Shown one piece after another: positions 52,236 through 59,423 of a DNA stretch of 60,108 nucleotides (positions within the stretch are counted from its first letter, which is position 1; every line of letters starts with the position of its first letter). The notes below the pieces were generated by a model, which was not told the origin of the DNA, did not search any database, and saw only the letters and a program-made list of their open reading frames with translations. Position numbers and translations under genes: made by a program. Source of the stretch: a virus; the IMG/VR virus record IMGVR_UViG_3300008262_000065, positions 1 through 60,108 of that record. One strand, written 5' to 3'.

Positions 52236-52439
52236 ATGAGTAACGAAAAACTAAATAGCATTGAGTGGTTGTATAACCAAATGAGCAATCTTGCAGCAGG
52301 CTATGCTACAGAATTGAATCAGCAAGAGATACTTGAAAAAGCTAAAGCCATGCACAAGAAAGAGATAATCAGAGCATTCAATGATATGAATGATGACCTT
52401 AGTGCAGAGCAATACTACAACGAAATAATTAACAACTAA
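52236..52439 (+). CDS. Small early protein, paralogue of 57002-57205
   Basis: A 67-residue helical protein starting MSNEKLNSIEW and containing AKAMHKKEIIRAFNDM. The 57002 protein starts MSNEKLNSVEW and has ANEMHKKEMIESYNEG, so the two are paralogues. The pattern is common in Bacteroidota phages. No function known. Confidence 0.65.
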   Translation: MSNEKLNSIEWLYNQMSNLAAGYATELNQQEILEKAKAMHKKEIIRAFNDMNDDLSAEQYYNEIINN

Positions 52440-52440
52440 C

Positions 52441-52683
52441 ATGGTAACGATAAAAAACATTCAGAGTTATGGCTTCGAGACTATCGAAGACTACTATTGG
52501 TACATCTTGCAGAGCAAGGTGAATGGGCAGCACAAGCAAGCCCGTGAGTTATTCAGCAACCTATCCGAGGGTATGCAGGGACAGAGAGCAGGCTTCTTCA
52601 ATTGGCTTGAGACTGAGTCCATGCTTGAGCAGGATGAGTTGACCGCTACTATCACTTACTTTAAAACAACAAACAGAAAATAA
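52441..52683 (+). CDS. Small early protein, possible paralogue of 55487-55705
   Basis: An 80-residue helical protein with GQHKQARELFSNLSEGMQGQRAGFFNWLET and TATITYFKT. The 55487 protein shows a similar plan (YLYNQLSKKQREDFYTYLRTE ... DICYFKT). Function unknown. Confidence 0.6.
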   Translation: MVTIKNIQSYGFETIEDYYWYILQSKVNGQHKQARELFSNLSEGMQGQRAGFFNWLETESMLEQDELTATITYFKTTNRK

Positions 52684-52684
52684 T

Positions 52685-52774
52685 ATGACACCACAAGTAA
52701 TCATCTATTGCGCATTCACATTCGTAATCATACCATTCGGTATAGCGTATCTAAGATACAAAGCAGACAAGTAA
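52685..52774 (+). CDS. 29-residue single-pass membrane peptide
   Basis: ATG at 52685 directly after the preceding stop opens a 29-codon frame: MTPQ, a hydrophobic stretch (VIIYCAFTFVIIPFGIAYL), then RYKADK and stop. The hydrophobic core followed by positive charges is typical of a one-span membrane peptide. It is too short to be certain. Confidence 0.45.
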   Translation: MTPQVIIYCAFTFVIIPFGIAYLRYKADK

Positions 52775-52808
52775 TAACAACCAACAACAACACCTAAAGA
52801 CAAAGACA

Positions 52809-53099
52809 ATGACACGTAACGAAATTATTGAACAGATGGTATACCACTACCAAACAGAAGGCACTGACAGATACGGACAACTTTCCACTATCATGGTATC
52901 CAATGTCATCAGCACCAATGACCCTAAGCAGATGGAACTATTGCAAGAGATAGTTCAGGTGAGCACATACGGTGGGAGATTCGGGACCTATAGAGGGTTC
53001 GTTCCATTCGGTGCATTCAAGGACAAGCAGGTAGAAGACAGATGCAAGGCTGCATTCAAACTAAACAAATCACGCATTCAAAATCAAAACAATTGGTAA
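52809..53099 (+). CDS. Small hypothetical early protein
   Basis: A 96-residue protein (MTRNEIIEQMVYHYQTEG ... YGGRFGTYRGFVPFGAFKD). Gly/aromatic-rich centre. No family recognised. It is followed at once by the next gene. Confidence 0.6.
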   Translation: MTRNEIIEQMVYHYQTEGTDRYGQLSTIMVSNVISTNDPKQMELLQEIVQVSTYGGRFGTYRGFVPFGAFKDKQVEDRCKAAFKLNKSRIQNQNNW

Positions 53100-53100
53100 T

Positions 53101-53754
53101 ATGAGACAGATAACTATAACAATGGCAGAAGCTTTCCTGAGAGGAGAGATAAAGAAAGTAGACAACACCATGACAGATGGCAGTGCACTATACCTATTCG
53201 ACAACAAAATAGTAGAGTGGAGAGGCGATGAGTTATGGATAACCAACTGCGGATGGCAGACAAAGACCACCATGGAACGACTCAATGGAATAGGGGCATT
53301 GGCAAACTTCAGGATATGCCAAAAGAAAAAGGTATGGTATCTCAATGGAGAAGAGTGGGACGGGGAGTGGATACAAATACAGACCAATCTTCCTCGTCCT
53401 ATTGTGAATGATGAAGAGGCATTGACTGCTTGGATACAGACCAAGGTTTGGAAATCCATAGACGGGATGCGTGGGTATGAAGAGCCAACGTATGCAGTGT
53501 GCGGAGCCAATGACACGGGGATGTGGGATGACTCACCATGCAGGTCCGATGTGGCAGAAGCGGAGTTGACCGAGGCTAAGAAGGTGCTTAAAAAATCCGG
53601 CATAGCAACCAAGCTAATGACCTGCGAGTCAAGCAATGTGTTCTGTGTGCATCACTATCTGATAGTAGTGCCGAGAGATAAGCAGAGGGCTGAGGCAATT
53701 ATCAAGCAGTACCTTGAGGATAACTACACCCAACTTCTATACGCCTGCAAATAA
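53101..53754 (+). CDS. Early protein with conserved N-terminal phage domain
   Basis: A 217-residue protein. The first 95 residues (GSALYLFDNKIVEW, LWITNCGWQTKTTMERLNGI, KKVWYLNGEEWDGEW) match a small domain that recurs in phage early proteins, possibly the family called DUF8033; I am not certain of the number. The C-terminal 80 residues (LTEAKKVLKKSGIATKLMTCESSNVFCVHHYLIVVPRD) look like a separate alpha/beta unit. Function unknown. Confidence 0.6.
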   Translation: MRQITITMAEAFLRGEIKKVDNTMTDGSALYLFDNKIVEWRGDELWITNCGWQTKTTMERLNGIGALANFRICQKKKVWYLNGEEWDGEWIQIQTNLPRPIVNDEEALTAWIQTKVWKSIDGMRGYEEPTYAVCGANDTGMWDDSPCRSDVAEAELTEAKKVLKKSGIATKLMTCESSNVFCVHHYLIVVPRDKQRAEAIIKQYLEDNYTQLLYACK

Positions 53755-53761
53755 GAGAGCC

Positions 53762-53917
53762 ATGCAAGAGAGTAAGTATATATTCCGAGTGTACCACCTT
53801 GAGACATTCATCTGTGCAATCCTTGCCCACACTAAGTGGGAGGCGATTGAGAGAGCCATGCATCAGACAGAGTGGAGATATGACAGAAGAAATCTTTCTG
53901 CAAAAAAAGTTTGGTAA
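53762..53917 (+). CDS. Small hypothetical early protein
   Basis: ATG 53762 (MQESKYIFRVYHLETF) gives 51 residues and is preferred over an upstream start that overlaps the previous gene by more than 40 bases. Alpha/beta, ending in a basic tail. Its 3' end overlaps the next promoter. Confidence 0.5.
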   Translation: MQESKYIFRVYHLETFICAILAHTKWEAIERAMHQTEWRYDRRNLSAKKVW

Positions 53918-53941
53918 TGTCTAAAAATAGTATTACCTTTG
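53910..53941 (+). promoter_or_regulatory. Promoter TTTG-N20-TACCTTTG
   Basis: TTTG at 53910-53913 and TACCTTTG at 53934-53941. It drives the amidotransferase/GGCT gene; the leader carries a copy of the dispersed inverted repeat near +20 of the predicted transcript. Confidence 0.8.
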
Positions 53942-53967
53942 TACAATCAAAGTTCAACAATGGTTCT

Positions 53968-53983
53968 GTGTCTTCAAAGACAC
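53968..53983. repeat. Dispersed inverted repeat in the leader of the amidotransferase gene
   Basis: GTGTCTT-CA-AAGACAC between promoter and start codon, not followed by a hammerhead. Confidence 0.9.
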
Positions 53984-54006
53984 TGCCATAAAATCAAATC
54001 AAATCT

Positions 54007-55128
54007 ATGTGCATCATAATCGTAAAACAACGCAACATTGAGATACCATCAGAGTATCTAAAAAATTCATCACGCATCAACCCCCACGGGTTGGGTGTGG
54101 TATGGCTTGACACCTTTGAGATAAGCTATCACAAGTCAAGCGAGTGGTCAGTACTAAACACTGCCCGTCCGTACATTGCCCACTTCAGATACGCAACGGT
54201 AGGCAAGGTAGGTCCCGACAATACGCACCCATTCAGATGTGGTGCAAACAAGCATGAGTACCTGATGATGAACGGTACCATTCATGGTCTTGGCAACAAG
54301 GATGTATGCGATACAAAAGTATTGGCTGAGTCATTGGATTCTGTGCCACGCCACAAGTGGAAGGCTGAGTTGGAGAAGAACAGACTTGTTCGATTCGTAA
54401 CAATCAACACAAGGCTGCGTACCTTTCAGCTATACAACAGAGACTTATGGACATTCCGCAACGGGGTGTGGTATTCCAAGGACAACATCTTTCAGGACCA
54501 TGTGGTGGCAGTGTACGGCACACTGAAGAAGGGGCACGGCAACTACCACAGATACCTGACTGACTCAAAGTTTGTAGGGTCAGGCACAACCAAGGACAAG
54601 TACCCGCTTATCATACACGGCTTGCCTTATATGCTTGACAAGAAGGGCAAGGGGCACAACGTGAAGGTGGATGTATTCAAAGTGAATGACACGGTCCTTG
54701 GTAAGTTGGACCAACTTGAGGGTCACCCGAATTGGTATTGCCGAAAGCAAATCACCATCACGATGAAGAAGAAAGAGGTGACTTGTTGGTTGTACTTTGC
54801 CAAGGATTCAATGGCAGACGAGGGAGATGAGATGCACGAGTCATACGAGGTAGGCTACATACACCACCCATTTAAAAAGGAGACTACCATGAGAGACTTG
54901 TTCCTGCCTGCTGAGAAGCCCACGTATAAGCAGGTAAAGTTTGAGTCATTCGATGACCTATACTCAAACCTATCAGGCATTGAGACAGAGGATGATGAGC
55001 CTATCATTGACGAGATACCATACTGCACTTCATGCTACAAGGACCTTGCGAGTGACGGCTACGGGAACTACTGCTGCATAGGATGCAACGAGTGGTACAC
55101 GCAGGCAGAGGTAGACAACTTGTTATAG
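54007..55128 (+). CDS. Class II glutamine amidotransferase fused to gamma-glutamylcyclotransferase and a zinc ribbon
   Basis: A 373-residue fusion. The N-terminal domain starts MCIIIVKQ, where removal of Met would expose the nucleophile Cys2 of class II amidotransferases; INPHGLGVVW, HFRYATVG and MNGTIHG are the other family motifs. From about residue 167, VAVYGTLKKGHGNYHRYL and the Glu in QLEGHPNW (about 237) mark a gamma-glutamylcyclotransferase-like domain. The C-terminus has CTSC near 340 and CCIGC near 356, a zinc ribbon. With the amidoligase-like gene it probably makes or trims gamma-glutamyl-type conjugates on a metabolite or protein. The exact chemistry is unknown. Confidence 0.8.
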   Translation: MCIIIVKQRNIEIPSEYLKNSSRINPHGLGVVWLDTFEISYHKSSEWSVLNTARPYIAHFRYATVGKVGPDNTHPFRCGANKHEYLMMNGTIHGLGNKDVCDTKVLAESLDSVPRHKWKAELEKNRLVRFVTINTRLRTFQLYNRDLWTFRNGVWYSKDNIFQDHVVAVYGTLKKGHGNYHRYLTDSKFVGSGTTKDKYPLIIHGLPYMLDKKGKGHNVKVDVFKVNDTVLGKLDQLEGHPNWYCRKQITITMKKKEVTCWLYFAKDSMADEGDEMHESYEVGYIHHPFKKETTMRDLFLPAEKPTYKQVKFESFDDLYSNLSGIETEDDEPIIDEIPYCTSCYKDLASDGYGNYCCIGCNEWYTQAEVDNLL

Positions 55129-55143
55129 TGTCTTTGAAGACAC
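55128..55143. repeat. Dispersed inverted repeat before the tRNA-like element
   Basis: GTGTCTT-TG-AAGACAC, beginning at the last base of the amidotransferase stop codon and ending one base before the tRNA-like element. Confidence 0.9.
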
Positions 55144-55144
55144 A

Positions 55145-55188
55145 AGGTGAATGGTTTCAGGGGGGTTCGATTCCCCCCGCACCTGCCA
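55145..55188 (+). ncRNA. tRNA-like T-arm/acceptor minihelix
   Basis: GGGGG (55161-55165), the seven-base loop TTCGATT (55166-55172) and CCCCC (55173-55177) form a perfect tRNA T-arm. It is followed by a 7-base acceptor strand CGCACCT (55178-55184), a discriminator G and CCA (55186-55188). A 5' acceptor-like strand AGGTG (55145-55149) pairs with CACCT. No D-arm or anticodon arm is present. GGTTT (55153-55157) could also pair with AAACC (55188-55192) as a pseudoknot. It could be an RNase P target, a tRNA 3'-end mimic, or a phage attachment-site remnant. Confidence 0.6.
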
Positions 55189-55212
55189 AACCCTTTTAAA
55201 AAAAACAGAAAC

Positions 55213-55485
55213 ATGAAAATCAAATTCAATCACACAGAGGAAACAACAACAGATGCATTCGGTATTAAAAACATTGACGCATTCGCAGAGAACCTATCAA
55301 AATCATTAGCTGATTTTGCATTGGACAAAGACAAGAACATGGTCAGCCACTTGGGCGAGTTGATTCAAGAGAACTTAACAGATGAGGAGATTCTATTCCT
55401 TGCAACGCAACGAGCAATGAACTACGTAGAACGTAGCAGACCATTGGTAGATGCATTCATTGATTACCTAAAGGAAAGGAACTAA
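55213..55485 (+). CDS. Small hypothetical early protein
   Basis: ATG 55213 (MKIKFNHTEETTTDAFG) gives 90 residues; an upstream start would translate through the tRNA-like element. Helical after the first 20 residues, with ENLTDEEILFLATQRAMNYVE. Function unknown. Confidence 0.6.
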   Translation: MKIKFNHTEETTTDAFGIKNIDAFAENLSKSLADFALDKDKNMVSHLGELIQENLTDEEILFLATQRAMNYVERSRPLVDAFIDYLKERN

Positions 55486-55486
55486 G

Positions 55487-55705
55487 ATGATTACACTCAA
55501 GAAAATCTTTAAGGCTATCGTTGAGTTTAAAAGTATGGGTATGCACGAACAATGTGCATACCTATACAATCAACTAAGTAAGAAGCAGAGAGAAGACTTC
55601 TACACATACCTTAGAACCGAGCACTATGATGGTGCTAAAGAGGCTAAGATATTGGCAGTAGAGGACATATGTTACTTCAAAACAATCAAAAAAATTAACG
55701 ACTAA
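55487..55705 (+). CDS. Small hypothetical early protein
   Basis: A 72-residue helical protein (MITLKKIFKAIVEFKSMGMHEQCAYLYNQL) sharing its plan with the 52441-52683 protein; both end in a TYFKT/CYFKT-type motif. Probably a duplicated early gene. Confidence 0.55.
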   Translation: MITLKKIFKAIVEFKSMGMHEQCAYLYNQLSKKQREDFYTYLRTEHYDGAKEAKILAVEDICYFKTIKKIND

Positions 55706-55709
55706 GACA

Positions 55710-56105
55710 ATGGAACTAAGCATAAAAATCAAAGTAGAGAGAGAGACATTAGAGAACGTATTCATCACTGCCATTGAAGGTGGTAGCAACTATTGGTACT
55801 CAATATCTGATGAGGCATTTAAACTTATCAAAGCATCTGTGCCACGTGATGGTGTCAAAGCATTCTCAGAACGATTGTTCGAGGCAGTGTATGACAAGGG
55901 ATTGGTAGTGCCGATACATGATGTTGAGGATGAGGATGGTGAGCCACTTGGGTACCTGAACAGAGAGACATTTCAGGAGAGGCTTAACAAAATCTCAGAG
56001 GAGAACATCTCATACCTATTGTCAGAGATGAATGATGATGGCGATGCATTCTCAAGTGATGTTGTATTCCAATACTTAGTACTTGGAGAAGTAGTTTACG
56101 GGTAA
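55710..56105 (+). CDS. Hypothetical early protein
   Basis: A 131-residue acidic protein (IKVERETLENVFITAIEGGSNYWYSI, IHDVEDEDGEPLGYLNRETFQERL). The first part resembles short early proteins seen in other Bacteroidota phages. Function unknown. Confidence 0.6.
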   Translation: MELSIKIKVERETLENVFITAIEGGSNYWYSISDEAFKLIKASVPRDGVKAFSERLFEAVYDKGLVVPIHDVEDEDGEPLGYLNRETFQERLNKISEENISYLLSEMNDDGDAFSSDVVFQYLVLGEVVYG

Positions 56106-56124
56106 TAATTAAATTTGAAACCAT

Positions 56125-56454
56125 ATGGAAAAGATTATTAAATCACACGATGGCTACGTTTGGATTGATGTATCAGACAAAGCACAAGAGATTTTTGATT
56201 CAAACTTATTTGAACTGCAAGCGGTATGGCTATTGGAAGGAGAGGAAGATGTTCTCATGCGCATACCAATCGAGAGCAACTATGAACTCAACTATGCACT
56301 GACCTCAAACAAAAAGGTTTGCATCTATGCAGGGAGATTGTTGGACTCTATCAGTCTTGGATTCATTACTCAGGACTCATGGACGGCAGCAGATAAAATA
56401 TCTCATGAGGGTAACATCTATGTTCGGTTCAAGGACCTTGTGTTCTGCAAATAA
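56125..56454 (+). CDS. Hypothetical early protein
   Basis: A 109-residue alpha/beta protein (DGYVWIDVSDKAQEIFDSNLFELQAVW). No family recognised. It lies 9 bases ahead of the next gene. Confidence 0.55.
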   Translation: MEKIIKSHDGYVWIDVSDKAQEIFDSNLFELQAVWLLEGEEDVLMRIPIESNYELNYALTSNKKVCIYAGRLLDSISLGFITQDSWTAADKISHEGNIYVRFKDLVFCK

Positions 56455-56463
56455 ATTAACACC

Positions 56464-56859
56464 ATGGAGAGTCACATTGAAACAATCAAGTGCCCTAACT
56501 GCGAGGACATTCAGTCAGCAGAGGTGAGGCACACAGAGCCTTGGTGGTTGTACGTACACAACTGCAACAGATGCGGGTACACAATCATGGAGAGTGAGTG
56601 GGATGAGGTGAATCCAAAGGGCAAACTACGTGAGAAGCTAAAGAGAATATCATTGCCACTATGGGGTATGATAGTAGTGTACCTTTCATACATAATCTAT
56701 TCATTGTTGATGATGTACAAGATATTAAAGTGGGGAGAGCCTATGCCATATCCAATAGGGGTATACTTAGTGGTGTCAATATGGTGTGCACTGCTAACTA
56801 TCTGCGGTAGGTTTCTTTATGTAGTACTAAAGCACGAGACAACAGATGAGCAACAATAA
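56464..56859 (+). CDS. Zinc-ribbon membrane protein
   Basis: A 131-residue protein with an N-terminal zinc ribbon (CPNC near residue 10, CNRCG near 35) followed by two hydrophobic segments (LWGMIVVYLSYIIYSLLMMY and IGVYLVVSIWCALLTICG). It is likely anchored in the inner membrane with the ribbon in the cytoplasm. A role in superinfection exclusion or host membrane modification would fit an early gene of this type but is not shown. Confidence 0.65.
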   Translation: MESHIETIKCPNCEDIQSAEVRHTEPWWLYVHNCNRCGYTIMESEWDEVNPKGKLREKLKRISLPLWGMIVVYLSYIIYSLLMMYKILKWGEPMPYPIGVYLVVSIWCALLTICGRFLYVVLKHETTDEQQ

Positions 56860-56962
56860 TCAAACACCAACCGCAGAAGAGTTTAGAAAACAAATCTTAA
56901 AAGCAAGAGGGAGAATAAGTGAGAACGATTTACTGATTGAGTTTGCTAAACTTCATGTTTGA
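56846..56962 (+). CDS. 38-residue hypothetical protein
   Basis: ATG 56846 overlaps the end of the zinc-ribbon membrane gene by 14 bases. The peptide has TAEEFRKQILKARGRISENDLLIEFAKLHV, a pattern I recall from very short early proteins in Bacteroidota phages. Probably translated by coupling. Confidence 0.45.
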   Translation: MSNNNQTPTAEEFRKQILKARGRISENDLLIEFAKLHV

Positions 56963-56990
56963 CATGGAAATTAAACAAAGTTACCCTTTA
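56958..56990 (+). promoter_or_regulatory. Weak promoter TTTG-N20-TACCCTTT
   Basis: TTTG at 56958-56961 followed 20 bases later by TACCCTTT, a degenerate -7 box, just before the gene at 57002. Confidence 0.35.
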
Positions 56991-57001
56991 GACAAAATAC
57001 A

Positions 57002-57205
57002 ATGAGCAACGAAAAACTAAATAGCGTAGAGTGGTACGCAAAAAAAGACACTGAGGCTACCATACAATTCCTTGAGGGCAAGATGAATCAATTGCAATTC
57101 GCAATGAAGAAGGCTACAAACTTAGCAGTAGCTAATGAGATGCACAAGAAGGAAATGATTGAGTCTTACAACGAAGGATGGTCCCACGCTGAAGACCAAT
57201 ACTAA
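57002..57205 (+). CDS. Small early protein, paralogue of 52236-52439
   Basis: A 67-residue helical protein, MSNEKLNSVEWYAKKDTEAT with ANEMHKKEMIESYNEGW. Paralogue of the 52236 protein with the same N-terminus; both follow promoters of the same geometry. Confidence 0.6.
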   Translation: MSNEKLNSVEWYAKKDTEATIQFLEGKMNQLQFAMKKATNLAVANEMHKKEMIESYNEGWSHAEDQY

Positions 57206-57226
57206 ACAACAACTAAAACAAAAACA

Positions 57227-57613
57227 ATGAATAAACTAAAAGACTTTTTAGCAACAGAGATTCTCATGCAGAAGTTGAGAAAGAATCCTGACAAGCATTA
57301 CATCATGATGATGCAGATGATGTCTGACAAAGAAGAGTTTACCAAGGATGACTTTGTAAACACCGGACGAATAATGGAGAAGAGTTATTACCTACATGAG
57401 TTCGTAAACCATTCTCGTTTCAATCATGAGGTGAAAGACATTGTCCGTTATGCGGGTGGGTATTGTGTTCAGATACTGCCTTCAGGTAAGTTCATGTTCG
57501 ATACCAATGATGCACACGAGGGAGATGAAGAGAGCACCAAGTACACATCGGAGAAGCTATCGGATGTAGAGAACAAGATGTGGGAGAAGCAAGTACTAAA
57601 AAGAATAAAATAA
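57227..57613 (+). CDS. Hypothetical early protein
   Basis: A 128-residue protein, helical at the N-terminus (LKDFLATEILMQKLRKNPDKH) and acidic toward the end (DTNDAHEGDEESTKYTSEKL). No family recognised. Confidence 0.55.
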   Translation: MNKLKDFLATEILMQKLRKNPDKHYIMMMQMMSDKEEFTKDDFVNTGRIMEKSYYLHEFVNHSRFNHEVKDIVRYAGGYCVQILPSGKFMFDTNDAHEGDEESTKYTSEKLSDVENKMWEKQVLKRIK

Positions 57614-57626
57614 TTTTAAACATTTC

Positions 57627-57657
57627 TTGGACATTAAATGTACTTGATGTATATTTG
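57627..57657 (+). promoter_or_regulatory. Promoter TTG-N20-TATATTTG before replication genes
   Basis: TTG at 57627-57629 and TATATTTG at 57650-57657. The leader to the DnaA-IV-like gene at 57752 is about 90 bases and includes a dispersed inverted repeat at 57707-57722. Confidence 0.8.
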
Positions 57658-57706
57658 TACCTCGAATCAATTCAATAAAATCAAATGAAATCATACACAA
57701 AAACAA

Positions 57707-57722
57707 GTGTCTTCAAAGACAC
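57707..57722. repeat. Dispersed inverted repeat in the replication leader
   Basis: GTGTCTT-CA-AAGACAC between the promoter and the DnaA-IV-like gene. No hammerhead follows it. Confidence 0.9.
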
Positions 57723-57751
57723 CAAGTCAAACCAACAAAGCCAATGTTATC

Positions 57752-58054
57752 ATGAAGAAGGAAGTATTTAATCAGTACGCAGAGAGGATAGCATTGATGT
57801 TCGGTATCTCTAAGGAAGAGTTGTTCAGTAAGACCAAGCAGAGACACATTGCAGATGCAAGGCACTTGCTATACTATATGTGCAGCACAAGACCGATGGA
57901 GTTAATCTACATTCAGAACTTTCTTGGTGATGAAGGATACGTGACCATGCACCCGCCTATCATTCATGGTATTAAGAAGGTGACTCAGCGCCTGAAGGAT
58001 GACCGAGACTACAAAGCAATCGTTGACAAACTAAAACAATCAGTAACAATCTAA
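57752..58054 (+). CDS. DnaA domain IV-like DNA-binding protein
   Basis: About 100 residues from ATG 57752 (MKKEVFNQYAERIALMFG). It follows the DnaA C-terminal pattern: FGISKEELFSKTKQRHIADARHLLYYM (the R-H and A-R helices) and GYVTMHPPIIHGIKKVTQRLKDD (equivalent of the DHTTVLHA signature region). It would bind origin DNA without the AAA+ part. It heads the recombination genes and may steer the host replisome, which matters because no polymerase gene is present. Confidence 0.65.
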   Translation: MKKEVFNQYAERIALMFGISKEELFSKTKQRHIADARHLLYYMCSTRPMELIYIQNFLGDEGYVTMHPPIIHGIKKVTQRLKDDRDYKAIVDKLKQSVTI

Positions 58055-58065
58055 TCAAATCAAAT

Positions 58066-58689
58066 ATGTCAGAATCAAAATCAGTATTCCAAGTGTTGTC
58101 GGAAGTGGCAATCAAGGACAAAATTGAACGCAAAGGTAACACGGACTATCTATCATGGTCTTATGCATGGTCACTGCTGAAGAGCACGTATCCACACGCA
58201 CAACGCATAGTGTATGAGGACCCTGCTACGGGATGGAACTACTTCTCAGATGGTCGCAGTGCTTGGGTTAAGGTGGGTATAATGGTGCTTGGAGATGAGC
58301 ATATTGTTTACCTGCCAATCATGGACTTCAAGAACCAAGCTATCTCAATTGAGAAGGTAACTCAGGTTGATGTAAACAAAGCTATTCAGAGATGCACTAC
58401 CAAAGCTATTGCGATGCACGGTCTTGGTCTTCAGTTGTGGACGGGTGAGGACATTCCTGAAATGACAACTGCTGCCAACGCCCCTGCAGAGAAGAAGGCA
58501 GAGCAGGGTGATACCCTTATTGAACTCGTGAAGGGTGATGAGAATTGGGTGAAGGTCCTGAAGTATATCGAGACCAACAAGAATCTCGGTGCTGAGAAAA
58601 TAGGTAAGCAACTTATACGCAAGTACAAGATAAGTGCTAAGTTGAAGAAGGAAATCGTGGACCTCATTAACAAGCCTGACAATGAGTGA
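58066..58689 (+). CDS. Single-strand annealing protein (Sak3/DUF1071-like)
   Basis: A 207-residue protein with YLSWSYAWSLLKSTYPHA near residue 28, the hallmark of DUF1071 (Sak3) annealing proteins, followed by AWVKVGIMVLGDEHIVYLPIMDFKNQ and VNKAIQRCTTKAIAMHGLGLQLW. Sak3 proteins anneal complementary strands in phage recombination. The next gene, an exonuclease, overlaps it by 8 bases, giving the usual annealing-protein/exonuclease pair. Confidence 0.8.
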   Translation: MSESKSVFQVLSEVAIKDKIERKGNTDYLSWSYAWSLLKSTYPHAQRIVYEDPATGWNYFSDGRSAWVKVGIMVLGDEHIVYLPIMDFKNQAISIEKVTQVDVNKAIQRCTTKAIAMHGLGLQLWTGEDIPEMTTAANAPAEKKAEQGDTLIELVKGDENWVKVLKYIETNKNLGAEKIGKQLIRKYKISAKLKKEIVDLINKPDNE

Positions 58690-59416
58690 TATATTAGAAA
58701 TCCTAAAGAACGACCAAGAGTATTACAGAGGGGTAGGCAAGAACTACCTCTCTAACTCAGACATCGGAGTGCTGCTCAACAATCCTCAAGACTACGGCAA
58801 GTCAAGAGAAGACGACAAGGCATTGGCTGAAGGCAGACTATTCCATCAGCTATTGCTTGAGCCTGAGAAGGCAGTCAATGTCCCTCAAGTTGATGTGTCA
58901 ACACGCACAACCAAAGCATACAAGGAGTATCTTGATGAGCACAAGCTAACATTCTGTCTATTGACAAAAGAAGTTGATGAGATAACTGCACTGACTAAGA
59001 AGATGAGTGGCAACATTCAGTTCTATGAGGACATCTATCGTGATGGTAATCAGTATGAGGTACCAATGGTAGCTGAGATACATGGGCATCAGTGGAAAGG
59101 CAAAGCAGACATCGTGTGCAATGATATGCTAATTGACCTGAAGACCACATCAGACATCAACTCATTCAGATACTCAGCCAAGAAGTATAACTATGACTCT
59201 CAGTGCTACATCTATCAGAAGCTATTCAACAGACCATTGGTATTCTACGTGATTGATAAAGCGTCCGGACAACTTGGTATCTTCCGTCCATCAGAGAACT
59301 TTATCAAGAACGGAGAGTCAAAAGTGCTACGTGCTATAGAGGTATGGGACAAGTACTTCGGTCCCAATCCTACTGAGGACATTGAGAACCACTACATTGA
59401 TGAGACACTTGAGTAA
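58682..59416 (+). CDS. PD-(D/E)XK exonuclease (RecE/YqaJ-like)
   Basis: A 244-residue nuclease. GRLFHQLLLEPEK near residue 55 is the conserved start of the fold; VPMVAEIHGHQWKGKADIV and LIDLKTTSDIN (near 152-160) provide the acidic residues and K; CYIYQKLF follows in the last helix. It would resect double-stranded ends for the overlapping Sak3-like protein. Consistent with exonuclease VIII/DUF3799-type enzymes. Confidence 0.8.
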   Translation: MSDILEILKNDQEYYRGVGKNYLSNSDIGVLLNNPQDYGKSREDDKALAEGRLFHQLLLEPEKAVNVPQVDVSTRTTKAYKEYLDEHKLTFCLLTKEVDEITALTKKMSGNIQFYEDIYRDGNQYEVPMVAEIHGHQWKGKADIVCNDMLIDLKTTSDINSFRYSAKKYNYDSQCYIYQKLFNRPLVFYVIDKASGQLGIFRPSENFIKNGESKVLRAIEVWDKYFGPNPTEDIENHYIDETLE

Positions 59417-59423
59417 TCTCAGG

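Noticed and set aside
53070-53636. 188-codon minus-strand open frame
   Set aside because: It lies opposite a well-placed early gene with operon spacing and has no recognisable domain.
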